A stretch of DNA of 64,000 nucleotides from Odobenus rosmarus divergens (taxonomy: Eukaryota; Chordata; Mammalia; Carnivora; Odobenidae). The notes under the pieces are model-generated. The model saw only the letters and a list, made by a program, of their open reading frames with translations, was not told the DNA's origin and did not search any database. Every line of letters starts with the position of its first letter. The first letter of the stretch is position 1. The stretch is taken from the NCBI RefSeq assembly GCF_000321225.1, contig NW_004450380.1, positions 3,280,966 through 3,344,965 of the forward strand, given 5' to 3'. Shown piece by piece: positions 44,441 through 55,750 of the stretch. The translations under genes and the position numbers were made by a program.

Positions 44441-44515
44441 ACACTTATAAAGCACTTAGAACATAGCCTGACACAAAGTCCTCAATGAATATTAGCTACT
44501 GTTATTATAGGAGTC
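44441..44515 (-). mobile_element. MIR, minus orientation, right part of the split copy
   Basis: 'taaagcacttagaacatagc', 'ctgacacaaagtcctcaatg' and 'aatattagctactgttatta' complete the MIR begun at 44225. Confidence 0.8.
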
Positions 44516-44629
44516 CATTAAACTGTACCTTCTTCTGATGTATTTAAAATAAGATTCTGATTACAAAAATTTGCCCATATCATATCTGCTGGCACAGAAG
44601 ATGAACACAGGTATATAAGATGCATCCTG

Positions 44630-45300
44630 GGATGGTTAATTTTATCAGTCAACATGACTGGGCTAAGGGATGCCCAGTTGGCTGGTAGAATATTTCTGGG
44701 TGTGTCTGTGAAGGTATCTCCAGAAGAGATGGGCATTTCTGTCAGGAGACCAAATAAAGAAGATTTCCTTTACTAATCATCCAGGCCACTGAGGGCTCGA
44801 ATAGAACAAAAAGGCAGAAGAAGGGTGAAATTGCTTTCTTTGCTTGAGCTGAGATAGCTACCTTTCCTTGCCCTCAAGACAACTGTTCTCAGACCTCCAG
44901 ACTCAGACTAGGACTTGCATTGTTAAGTCTCCCATCTTCATGCCTTTGGGCTTGGACTTATACCATCAGGTACCCTGTTCCTAATGCCTTCAAACTCAGC
45001 CTGAATTTTACCACTGGCTTTCCAGGTTATTGGCTTGCAGATGGCAGATTGTGGGAATTCTAAGCCTCCATAATTGCATGTGCCAATTCTTTTTTTTTTT
45101 AAGTTTTTTTTTTTTTTTAATTCATTTGACAGAGAGAGAGAGCACAAGCAAGGAGAACAGCAGGCAGGGGCAGAGGGAGAAGCAGGCTCCCCACTGAGCA
45201 GAAAGCCCAACTTGGGGCTCAATCCCAGGACCCCAAGATCATGACCTGAGCCAGATGCTTAACCAACTGACCACCCAACCGCCCCATAAAGTTATTTTTT
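44630..45300 (+). mobile_element. MaLR/MLT1-like LTR, interrupted by a SINE
   Basis: 'ggttaattttatcagtcaac', 'atgactgggctaagggatgc', 'ctgggtgtgtctgtgaaggt', 'gaatagaacaaaaaggcag' and 'aagcctccataattgcatgt' match the LTR order. The word after 'gccaattctt' resumes only after the SINE (45286, ataaagt), so the SINE inserted near the LTR 3' end. Confidence 0.65.
45090..45285 (-). mobile_element. CAN SINE inside an LTR, minus orientation
   Basis: Double T runs mark the tail. The body reads 'gagcaggaagcccaacttgg'-like and the head is worn ('gaccacccaaccgcccc'). A small deletion joins 'gacctgagccagatgctta'. Confidence 0.93.
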
Positions 45301-48300
45301 AAAGCATACTGGATCAACAATTACTTAGCACAGAACAAAGCATAATAATTTTACTGGTAAATGAAATCCCAAATCACATACATAGTATTAAATAATGATA
45401 CAATATTTTACATGATACTAGTAAGAAAACAAGCCATAATTTAAAATATATTTGAATGAATTCCTACAGAGCTCATATACAAGAGAAATACTATAGTAAA
45501 AAAAATCTGTCTGTAGAAAGTAGGCAGTAAAACACAATAAATTTGAAAAATTTCTATGGAGGTATCCATAGTGTATGCAGAAATATATTTCACTTAAAAA
45601 AAAAAAAACCTAGTTCAAAGCATACAGAAAAGTAATGAATTTGAAACAATTCCACCATCATGTACAAACAGTCCATGAAAGCACATATTTCTCTGAATAT
45701 GAGAAAATGACCAGCAAGAGAAAAGGACCGAAAATATAAAAACAGACTTTACTGAATATATGTGGGGAAAAAACAGTGAGAAAAAAGCTACATAAAGATT
45801 TTTTATCTTCATCCTCAACATCACAGCGCAAAGCCTGAAAGCCCACCCATGAAACTGGAATCGGAATATTCTCTTCACCCCCAGCATTTACTATGACAGT
45901 CACAGTCATCACTACCTTGAAAATACCACTTTACAGCACGATCGCTAGAGAAATCTCTGACATTAAGCCTGAACTTAATCTTCTGTCAATATCTCTGCTG
46001 CTCATGAGCCATAAGCTTCAAACTAATAAATTTATATCTGAAGTAATAGAGAAATAGCCCTGTGATCAATCTCTGTGGGTTGAGGCTTGTTTGTTTAAAA
46101 ACTACCAATGAGATAGGAGACTTTCATCTTCATTGAAAATCACTCTCTTCTGGAACTCCATCACTTGGAGCAGCCCTGCAGGCCACCCCAGAGCCCCCGT
46201 GAGACTTCTGCTCAGGCCTGAATCCCTAAGACAGGCACAGAAGATGGGGATACATGTTGGCACAATTATTTGGAGTAAGGAACGTGTGATTTTATAGAAC
46301 TGTATCTACTGCCTACAATCACTTCACTTCTCCTGAGGTTGCTTCCAGCTTCTATGAGAAGATGTTCTAAATCTCTCAAAATAATTGCAGAGTCCAAAGG
46401 AGTTCAGAGGCTCATGTTTTTGAGGGGCACAGACCTCATTTAGTGAAACACTGACTGAAGATTTTGTTTCACATTTAAATCTAAAATCTCATGAGAAGAT
46501 ACAAAATTGACTGAAGAAAAATGTTAAAGTCAAACAATTTAATAGAATTCTAGAAAACCTGATTTCAGCACATGCCTCCACGTAAGAGCTTCTTTGTTAT
46601 CTTCAATATAACACAAATTGTCCTTTTAACATAAAATATTACGGGTCATGGTAATTTCATGGCTTCATTACGTTAGAAAAAAATTTTAATGGTCAAGTCA
46701 GAGTGCTTCCATTTTATAATATGCAGATAAGGGCAACTTCCTCATGAAGATGTTACGGAATGAATATTAAAGAGGGATGGATGATAAAGAAAATAAAACC
46801 ATTTGAAAAAGATAATTTGAAATTAACAGCTAAGTTTCCAGTCATATTTAGAAAGAAAATTCCCAATGAAGTTTGACTTTTTATTAATTACCACAGAATT
46901 TTAAATTAGAAAATCAAATATAAAAGAACCCAAAGCCCCTTCTGTAAAAAGTACACAAAGTTAGCTTGTCCTCTCATTTTTCTACTACCGTGTCTTAATA
47001 AATGAGTATGATACTTAACTGCCCAATCTCCTCTTGAATATGCTCCTGGTACTCAGCAGCAGCAATCAAACCAAATTACTCCAGTCGTCATTCCCTCCAA
47101 GCTGTGAAGAACAAGGCTTGACAGATGAGTGGGGCACCACCAGCAGTGATTCGGGAAACCCTCTCTGTGGCATCTGCTTTCATCACCGATCAAAACAGAA
47201 GGCTGATACACATCTTGAGTTAAAAACATTCCACAAAATGTATCTGCCCAGCTTTTACTTTGGCTATGCCATTATATTCTTCAAAATATTTTTTTTAAAT
47301 ACCTAAACTGAAACAGATACATTACACTATTTTAATGTTCATGAATTAAATGATATTCTCTGGATCCAATGTGAACATTTCTGGCTATTCAAAACAGCAC
47401 AATTTGGTTTCCATCATCTACCTCATCTCCCGGTGAAAATTTTCACAGCATGATGGAGCCACTAACAGGTGTGGCTTTTCAGTGGATAATAACTTTATTT
47501 AGTGCCTTAGTACAATACTTAAGAGATCACACAAAATACAGAAAAACAAACCTATGCTTCCGATTTGCCACAGTATAAGAAATCCCCAAATTAAATTTGT
47601 GCCCCACTCTTCTGGTTAATATTGTAAAACTATGCTTTACAAAAGATTAAATGAGGCAAACGATTTTGATTAAGATAAGACCATTTTGACTTCCTCCCCA
47701 GCCCGGATACTTTCGTTACAAAACACAACACAGTTGTCAAGCTTGCAAAATTCTAAATCACCATGACTCTATAGCTCCTCATGAAATACTTCCAAATGTC
47801 CTGCTGATTTTCAGGCCAATGACCTAACATACCAATTCAGACAGAAGTAATTTCCAGTTCAAATATGGGATGGGGGAGGCTATCCTAAGAATAAAAAAGA
47901 ATAGCTCAGCTTTTCATTAGAAGCAATATATTCTGAGAAACAACTTACAATTTTGGTAAAAATACCAAAAGCCTAATCACTGAACTTCTACTCTCAAGTA
48001 AAAAACAATGAAAGTCTTCACGCTTTCGATCCACATGAAATACAAAAATAGCACCAGTGAATTTCTAACTGCTAAATTCAATGCTGAATTTATTTCCTCC
48101 TTAACATCTCTTAACTTTCACATGTTGACCATCTCCTTTTTGAAATTCTCTTTTTTCATGGATGCCAAAAAGCCTGAGACCACCAGCGCCCGAGACACCT
48201 AAGGCTATTCTTTCTCTTCATGTCTTTTTAAATGATCTTTCTCCATTTATTTTGAAAAACAGAAAATAAAAAGCAAAAAAAAAAAATTAACAAAAGCCTT

Positions 48301-48779
48301 TAGCCGAATTTCCCACTTGAAAACGCTGCTATCCTGAGTGAGGTGATTCCATCAGGATCAGGAAGAACAGGTGGCAGGGGGAGGGTTCACATAGAGAAGG
48401 GAATAAGTTTCAAGAAAAATCTTCAATCAACTGCTCCTAACTAAAAACAGTCACATTCATTATGCATAAAATAGCAGTAAAACTCTTGCATTGTTTCCTC
48501 CTTTGGCATCCAGAGTTAGAACAGTCTCATTTCTAGTCCTGGGGTCCCCAACGGCCTCCCTAAATTCTAGGAAGTCAGCACTGATTCTTCCACCAACACT
48601 ACCTTGCATTAAAGGCCCAAATCAAATGATCTCTGCACACAAACCTCCATCTCAAGACTGTCACCCGTTACCACAGTCTGCTGTAGGATATTCTGAGAAT
48701 CCACAATGCACTGAGCTTGGTGTAAAGGGGGAGAAAAAGAGAAGGATGACATAGTCCTGCTTTCAAAAAACTTTCAATA
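45286..48779. other. Repeat-poor unique stretch of 3.5 kb
   Basis: No SINE, L1 or LTR recognised. Open frames reach only 90 codons and appear on both strands (45615-45887 -, 47034-47306 +). No gene, RNA or CpG island was found, but the absence of young SINEs over such a length stands out in this window. Confidence 0.45.
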
Positions 48780-48905
48780 TAATTATATTTATTTACATAT
48801 GATTCTTTTATGTCTCCCACCAGATGGGACAGAAACTAAGTCTTAACTGTCCTTTTTCCAAATAGTACTGTGGATAGAGTTAATATAAATTTGTTGAGCT
48901 GAAAT
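48780..48905 (+). mobile_element. L2 3' end fragment
   Basis: 'gtctcccaccagatgggaca', 'gaaactaagtcttaactgtc' and 'aatataaatttgttgagctg' resemble the L2 tail; diverged. Confidence 0.5.
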
Positions 48906-49670
48906 TGATTCTTTCTGACCTAAAATATCCAAGTAAGAATCCCACTACTTTGTTTTGATCCAATTTCTCTACTTCTCCAATATGTTCTAGAAATAAAGGG
49001 AGCTTAAAATGACAAGTCAAACCAATTTTTCCCTGCTTCTTATTGCCAATATTAAATATCACAGTGACATACAGGGCTGGGGAAAGAGTTTAGTCCCAGA
49101 AGAATGCCCACCTAGCCAACTAGAATAGCAATCTCACAAAACCGCCTACCAAACCAACAAATCCAAAACAACAACACCATATGACACTTAAAAGGAAGAA
49201 TGTTTCACATTTAAAATTTATGATAGCACAAAGACACTCTAGAATTTTATGTTCAATGTACTGAATAAAAAGCATCTGTTAGTCAAAGAACACTTAAATG
49301 ACTTCAATGTGAGAGAATTAATCACATTTTCTCATACTTGGGATTCTGCTGTCACTTAAATATAAAGACAGAAAGTACTGTAATGTCAACATTCTAACAC
49401 AACGTCAAAATAAGCCCCCTACTATTCACCTAGAAAAATGCAAAATTACATATTTGCCTAAGATTTTAAAAGCTTAATTACACTTAAAAGTTTTTAAAGC
49501 ATTTATTCTATATTAATATCATTAACAGAACATCAGAGTTGTTTCTATTTTTGAGTTGTTTAAAAATATTTAGGGTTAGCAAGTATATAGGCCTACACTC
49601 TTCTCACAAGCTCTCCACTTCACAGTGGGCTCAAATTCCAGCAAAACAATGCATTTATCAACACATGTCA
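48906..49670. other. Unique AT-rich sequence
   Basis: No feature recognised. Confidence 0.4.
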
Positions 49671-49861
49671 GGGCGCCTGAGTGGCTCAGTCGGTTAAGCG
49701 TCTGCCTTCGGCTCAGGTCATGATCTCAGGGTCCTGGAATCGGGCCCCATTGTCAGGCTCCACCCTCAGCGGTGAGTCTGCTTCTCCCCCTCCCTCAGGC
49801 CCTCCCCCTGCATTCTCCCTCTCTCAAATAAGTAAATAAAATCTTAAAAAAAAAAAAAAGA
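49671..49861 (+). mobile_element. CAN SINE, plus orientation
   Basis: Head gggcgcctgagtggctcagt and an intact 'cggttaagcgtctgccttcg'. The tail has 14 A. A short TSD is possible (acacatgtca / aaacatcaca). Confidence 0.95.
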
Positions 49862-51383
49862 AACATCACACTATGACATGAATGGAAAATATATGCAGAT
49901 AAAAACGCTTGGATTGTTATACTCCTCCAGGCAAATGCCAGTACAGTGAACTGGCCAGTTTATCACGAAGGGAAACAGAAAAGCTCCAAAGCGTCAAATA
50001 CACCGGAACTGAACCAAATGGTAGCCTGGAGAAAAATGGGAGTAAGGGTGCCTACTATCCTTATTCCTTCCACTTAGCAGGTAGAGGGTCTCGGGATGCT
50101 ACTCTATTTCTCATGTTCCGTGTGCACTGTGTTCAATCCAAGCCTGAAGTTATTGGGCTTTGAAATCCCATTCAGAAAAGAGCAAGCTGGACTATGGAGT
50201 AGGTATTTCACATAGAAATACTCCCAGGGACACTAATCAGGTTTTAGAAAAGAGAAAGCCACTTGCTGACTGGCTTCACGGCCAAAAGGCTTGAAGAGCC
50301 AATTCCATAGCACTCTTCCTATGAATTACAATTTAGCAAGGCAGAGCCTACCTCATTCTAGAAATGTAAGTGCAAGCAAGCCCCATGAATTTGTTGTCTA
50401 TCAAAGAAACAATTGGTCCCTGCAGAAGAAAAAAAAATAAGCAGATTTAACTAATCGTAAATATACTCTGCTTTAGGGAAATCTAGACATGACATGCAGA
50501 AATCCAGGTTTTTAAAAAAGAACAATGAGCTTACCAAAATAAACCTTCCTTCACAAAAGAATCATAATAGAACTCTGATAATCTCCAATTTTCCTACTTC
50601 ACACAACTTGATATCTTATTTAAAGAAATTAAATTTGCAAGCAAGATTTTCAGAAAAAAACACACTGTACAATATACCATTTAATCTTTTGTTTATCATT
50701 TGGCTATAAGGATAATTACAATTTGTCACTTGGCAGCTTTTTCAGATCTGCTTTTTCAAAAACTTCTTTGATTCTCCAAAGAGGACCAGAATGATAGGAG
50801 ACAAAACTACCTAAAAAGACAGAATGCCATGAAGAGACTGGGAGGAAAGACTTCCAAAACGTCTGGATGTGAAATGTTGCCATTCATCCTTGGCAGCCGA
50901 TCGGTTCTGAGGGGCTGAATGGAGCCTTTGGCTCTTCCCTTCTATGATAAGCTGGCCAACTCACCAGCACCTGGCTGGAGGGATTAAATTACACACAAGT
51001 GCCTGCTCTGATTTTTTTTATCCACTTATATTTTATGCTTTTACCTTCCCATAATATGCCATAAGGGCACATGACATATCTCAGGGAGTTGAGAAAGGCC
51101 TCTCAGAAAAGGGGGAATGTGAAGTGAATCTTGAAGAATAAAAAAAAAAAAAAAAGTGCCAGGAAGAATGGGGAAGAAACTATACATGCAGAGGTCAAAA
51201 TTAGGGATCTTGACTGTTGGTGAAATGACAAATGGCAAGCCTTCAGAGCACCCTGAATCCACCTCAACTAATGCTGATGAGTACTCAGAAACACATGGGT
51301 GATCACACTCACAGAGACACTACGTTATTCTGTAACTGAAAACACGAAGGTGTTTGCAAAAGGACTTTTCAGTGCCAAAATCA
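49862..51383. other. Unique sequence of 1.5 kb
   Basis: An 84-codon frame at 49909-50163 is not recognisable. A T/A run (15 A) at 51141-51155 is the only simple repeat. Confidence 0.4.
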
Positions 51384-51590
51384 GGGGCACCTGGGTGGCT
51401 CAGTTGGTTAAGAAGCTGCTTTTGGCTCAGGTCATAATCTCAGGGTCCTGGGTCTGGACCCACTTGGCTCCCTGCTTGGTGGGGAGTCTGCTTCTCCCTC
51501 TTCCTCTGCACTCCCCCCCACCTTGTGCACCCATACATGTGCTCACTCTCTCAAATAAATAAAATCTAAAAAAAAAAACAAAAAAAAACA
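51384..51590 (+). mobile_element. CAN SINE, plus orientation
   Basis: The B-box region is shortened ('gggtctggacccacttggct'), and the tail mixes A10 runs with C. An 87-codon frame here is a by-product. Confidence 0.93.
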
Positions 51591-51743
51591 AAACCATCCA
51601 AGTCTAAACATTCCTTGCCATGTGGAAAATACCCTGCTCCTCCAATTATGTAAAAGGTAATTCTCTAACTATATAGAATAACACCTTGCTTCCATAAAAG
51701 GCAAAGGATTTGGCAAACTTCTCTTGGTTGACTCTGAAGAGGT

Positions 51744-51828
51744 AAGAAGTGACAAAGATCATCCAAATCTCACAATACAGAGGAAATATTTTTAGCTCAA
51801 AAAAGTTATCTTTATAGCAATCATCATT
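51744..51828. repeat. 85-bp dispersed direct duplication, copy A
   Basis: It shares about 94% identity with 52628-52711: starts aagaagtgacaaagatcatc, ends tatagcaatcatcatt. Four substitutions and one single-base indel separate the copies. Confidence 0.95.
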
Positions 51829-52627
51829 GCTCTAAAGAAAAGCTGGAAGCCTGACTGCCAACCATTAGCAACACACATGGATATCTTCCAGGAATGGATT
51901 TCCAAAATCTGATCATATCCCTGTAATTATCTAATATCAAATCCAGCAGTGTTGACAAAGCAGAAGCCCACTCAGCTACTGCTGATGATCATTACTCAAA
52001 GCTAAAGCTCCTTTACCAAATCAGAATGACTTACAAGTAGAAGCTCACTACCTCAGGAGCCCAAGGAACACAATGATCTCCACCCCGTTGCTTACACATG
52101 TACATACGCACACAGACACACACACACACACCAGCCATAACTGGGCCTTGCTGACTTGCCACTGCCTCTGATGGCCTCTCCTCCAGTGTTCTCACACACG
52201 TGGGCAGCTTTACACGTGGATTAAAAAATACCCTAACCTGTCAAAAATAATTCCCTATCCAGAGAATGTACTTGTCCTGCCTACCTTTATTTGTTACCGT
52301 CACAGCAACATGCTACCACTAAGATTTGGCAGTTTGAAGAAACACTGACAATGCAACAATATAAAGGAGTAAAAGGTACATTGACAGAATCTGTGCAATT
52401 TCCTGGTCACTCGGCAAGGTGCTAGGAAAATGGTTACTCATCTCGAGTTACAGGTAGCCAGCTCTGGGAAACTAGTATGGGATGAAGATTGCAGAGTCCT
52501 CAAATGCCATACTTTAAAAGCTTGATTTTATATAATAGGCAGTAAGGACTCAACAAACATTTTTAAGCAGAGGATTCAAACGATCAGATCTGCTTTCAAA
52601 AAAATATATATATATATCAGGATATAA
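51829..52627. other. Unique spacer between the duplicated copies
   Basis: It holds a (CA)n run at 52107-52131, two CACGTG boxes at 52197 and 52213, and a (AT)n run near 52606-52618. No gene. Confidence 0.45.
52107..52131. repeat. (CA)n microsatellite
   Basis: About 12 CA units with one G interruption. Confidence 0.9.
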
Positions 52628-52711
52628 AAGAAGTGACAAATATCATCCAAATCTCACAATATAAAGGAAATATTTTCAGCTCAAAAAGTTATCTTTATAG
52701 CAATCATCATT
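52628..52711. repeat. 85-bp dispersed direct duplication, copy B
   Basis: Partner of 51744-51828, in the same orientation, 884 bp downstream. It is immediately preceded by an AT run. Confidence 0.95.
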
Positions 52712-53245
52712 AATGACTGAGAGAGTAAGAGGCAAAGAGATTAGTTAGAGCCACTTAGGCAAGATAGAAAGGGCCTGAAGTGGGTCAGTGGTAAAAAATA
52801 TATATATATAAAAAGAAAAGAACACAAAAGCAGCAGGGCATCTGGAAGGAAAGAAAGAGGGAAGAACCAGAGGGCCCCCCCGAGGTTTCAGGCATGGATG
52901 ACTTAGGAGACTACCATGCCAAGAAAAAAGACAGAAAAAGTGGAAAAGCAGCATGTCTTATTGAGGACAAGATAGAGTTTAAGTATCGTTCATGATAAAT
53001 CTGAAGTTAAAACAGATCATGCAAGGGAATATTTTTATTAATAAGTAGAAAATATAAGATTGGACAACAGAGGAAATAGTAAGGCTGAAATTGATGCTTG
53101 GGGTATTTTCAGGACACAGGCAGCCAAGTCCAGCAGGGGCAGTGGAATACGGACATTCAATGAGTAAAAAGAGAATAAGCAAATAAGTTTTTAGACAAAA
53201 TGGTAAGAAATGTAGGAGAATCAGAGGGAGGTCATGCCAGAGGCC
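52712..53245 (-). mobile_element. Probable L2/CR1 remnant, minus orientation
   Basis: 'aagggcctgaagtgggtcag', 'gaggtttcaggcatggatga', 'gcctgaagtggg' and 'aagccatgtcttatt'-like words recall the reverse complement of the L2 RT region. An AT microsatellite (52797-52811) lies inside. Divergence is high, and an unrelated unique origin cannot be excluded. Confidence 0.4.
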
Positions 53246-53266
53246 AATTAAAAGATTTCCAAATGT

Positions 53267-53458
53267 GGGGCGCCTGGGTGGCTCAGTCGGTTAAGCAGCT
53301 GCCTTTGGCTCAAGTCACGATCCCAGGGTTCTGGGATGGAGCCCTGCCATCGGGCTCCCTGGTCGGCAGAGAGCCTGCTTCTCTCTCTCCCTCTGTCTGC
53401 TGCTCTGCCTACTTGTACTTTCTATCTCTGTTAAATAAATAAATAATCTTAAAAAAAA
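53267..53458 (+). mobile_element. CAN SINE with 17-bp perfect TSD, distinct subfamily
   Basis: TSD aaaagatttccaaatgt at 53250-53266 and 53459-53475. Its middle 'ctgctctgcctacttgtact' differs from the other young copies and resembles the type I associate with mustelids. Confidence 0.96.
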
Positions 53459-53475
53459 AAAAGATTTCCAAATGT

Positions 53476-53880
53476 TAGACAATATCACACCTTAAGATCT
53501 GTACATTCCAGGTTTTAGTTGATACTGTTCTTAGAATCTTGAAGGAAAACAAGAAAACCCAAAGTCGCCTACTATTACAAAAGACTTCTGAGGCACCAAA
53601 ATAACATTCCTTACCAACTTCTGCTCTAAACCTGAAGGTTATGAAGCATGAATAGGGCCCCAGGACATCAACCAGTAAATTGCATGGACTCCTCAGATGA
53701 TGACTTGGTTCTGCCATTTCAACAAAATGCTGCCAGCCGTAGAGGGAAAGAGGGTAAGAAAGTGCTGTGAGGGTATTTTTCATCCTGGTCCTAACTCAGC
53801 TGATCCTAATTAAACAGCTCTGCATAAAGAGTGCCTTGATAAAATTTTCCTACAAATATCAAAACTAAAAACAAATTATT
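53476..53880. other. Unique spacer
   Basis: A 102-codon minus frame (53475-53783) is AT-biased and not recognisable. Confidence 0.35.
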
Positions 53881-53888
53881 ATTTTCTT

Positions 53889-54077
53889 TAAAGATTTATT
53901 GGTTTTTAGAGGGAGGAAGAGAGCACAAGCGAGAGGGGCAGATGGAAAGGAGAGTCTCAAGCAGACTCCATGCTGAGCGCGGAGCCTGAGGTGGTCTCGA
54001 GCTCACAACTCTGAGATCACGACCTCAGCCGAAATCAAGAGTGGGACGTTTAACCGACTGCGCCACCCAGGTGCCCC
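53889..54077 (-). mobile_element. CAN SINE, minus orientation
   Basis: Reverse head 'gcgccacccaggtgcccc'; tail shortened (aaagatttattgg). It faces the plus-oriented SINE at 53267. Confidence 0.92.
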
Positions 54078-54884
54078 AAAATCGGATTATTAATTAAAAC
54101 TTGAAATAGGGCCCACAACTGCCAAGCCTGGTCAAATGTAGTTCCAAATGCTTTTCTTTTACTCAACAAGTTATTTGTCCAAAAGTGATATTTCTGAATT
54201 ACCTGCTATCCCATTAATATGAGGTATAAATTTTAAGGTCACATAAATCCTCCTCGGAGAAAAAGAAGTGCCCAAGAAGGTCAAAGAGGATTTTCTTCTA
54301 TATTGCACATATATTCTACTATATTATAAAATATTCTAATCTGTAAATGCAAATATTTATAATCATTTAAAAAAGCCACCTCTAATAATGGCTTGAAAAC
54401 GAGACAGATCCAGGCTAAAGGCTCTTGAATAATTAATGTTTTAATATTCAGTACTTCAAGGTTATGGAACCAGATTTCACAAAGTAGCTTAACTCCATGC
54501 AAATTCCATTCCAATCACCTTTACTGTCACCTAGAGTTGTGGCAGCTTCAGCTCCGAAACATTTGATATAAAAAACCCACCCTCCTCCCACACACCCTAC
54601 TGGCACTTATTTGGATTTAAATATATGAGGGAGAGAGGTGTGTAAGACAGGATGTACCACCTGTATGAAAATAGCAGAAATCCTAATTAAATAACTCAGA
54701 GCTTTGCCTATAGCACTACGTTAGTATTAGTGATAGAAATCTTATCAATATTCTCATTTCACTCACCATGGATTTCACTCCTAAGGCATATCATAGTTCA
54801 TGATTAGAACTCTAACACAGAACTAACATAACCTAGAATGCAGTACGGTGGAATAAGGGGAAAATCTGAAATTAAGAGAGCCAG
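54078..54884. other. Unique sequence
   Basis: No feature recognised. Confidence 0.4.
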
Positions 54885-55030
54885 GTTAAAGCTCTGGCAT
54901 TTTTTGTTTTTAAAACAGTGTGACCTTAAGCATTCCTCATCTGCAAAAGGAATAAAAACAATAATGACTCAGAGGGCTGTCTGTAAGAGCTATATGTGAT
55001 TATAGTTGTTAAGACACGTTGTAGAGTTAA
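54885..55030 (-). mobile_element. MIR, minus orientation
   Basis: 'gagccaggttaaagctctgg', 'aacagtgtgaccttaagcat', 'tcctcatctgcaaaaggaat' and 'aacaataatgactcagaggg' follow reverse MIR order. Confidence 0.75.
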
Positions 55031-55070
55031 AAAAATAAATTAAATAAAATAAAATGAAATGAAATGAAAT
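55029..55070. repeat. (AAATA/GAAAT)n pentanucleotide run
   Basis: taaat, taaaa and three gaaat units in a row, directly after the MIR. Confidence 0.85.
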
Positions 55071-55436
55071 CAGGGTAGCGGAGCACCAGGCAACTCATAA
55101 TAGATCCTTCAATTGTCTCTTGATCTACCGATATAAGACAAAGACCAGGGTCTAATATTCATTGGCTTCTTGGTTGAGTATGGGACAGAAAATGAAGAAC
55201 AAATCCACATACTGTCAAGTATATGATACAGCAGTTCTGTTTATAACTGAGTTACTGAAGAAGGGTACCTAGCTGGTATGGAAAGCCATAATCACTTAAA
55301 CATAGACTCCCTGAGACTGAAACTCATTATTATACAGACAATCGAATCTATTCTAGTTTCAAACGCTGACACAAGTAATCCTACAGTATAACTTATTCAT
55401 ACTTTTCTGGCCTTATACAGATAACCTTCAATATGA

Positions 55437-55750
55437 GGAATGGAGGGTGAAATGGGGAAAACTGGTAGATATTGATCAAAGGGTACATACTTCCAGCTAT
55501 AAGATGAATAAGTAATGGGAATCTATTGGACAGCATGGTGTTTATAGCCAATAACACTATATTATATATTTGAAAATTGAGTTATGTGTTTTCAACATAA
55601 AAAAACAAATGTTAATTATGTGATATAATGAAGGTGTTAGCTAATCTGAAATCATTTTGCAATATATGTGTAGAAAATCAACACTGTACACCTTACATGT
55701 ACATAAGGCTATATGTAAATTACATACCAGTGAAGCTGAAAAAATATATA
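55437..55750 (+). mobile_element. L1M-type 3' UTR fragment
   Basis: 'gggtacatacttccagctat', 'aagatgaataagtaatggga', 'aatcattttgcaatatatgt' and 'aacactgtacaccttacatg' match the L1M 3' end. The tail is a TA run. Confidence 0.75.

Noticed and set aside
42870..45300. Full endogenous retrovirus
   Set aside because: Only LTR-like segments are seen; no gag, pol or env-like sequence lies between them, and they appear to be separate insertions.
48360..48385. CTCF-like word (aggtggcag)
   Set aside because: Only the right half of the motif fits; the CCAs part is missing.
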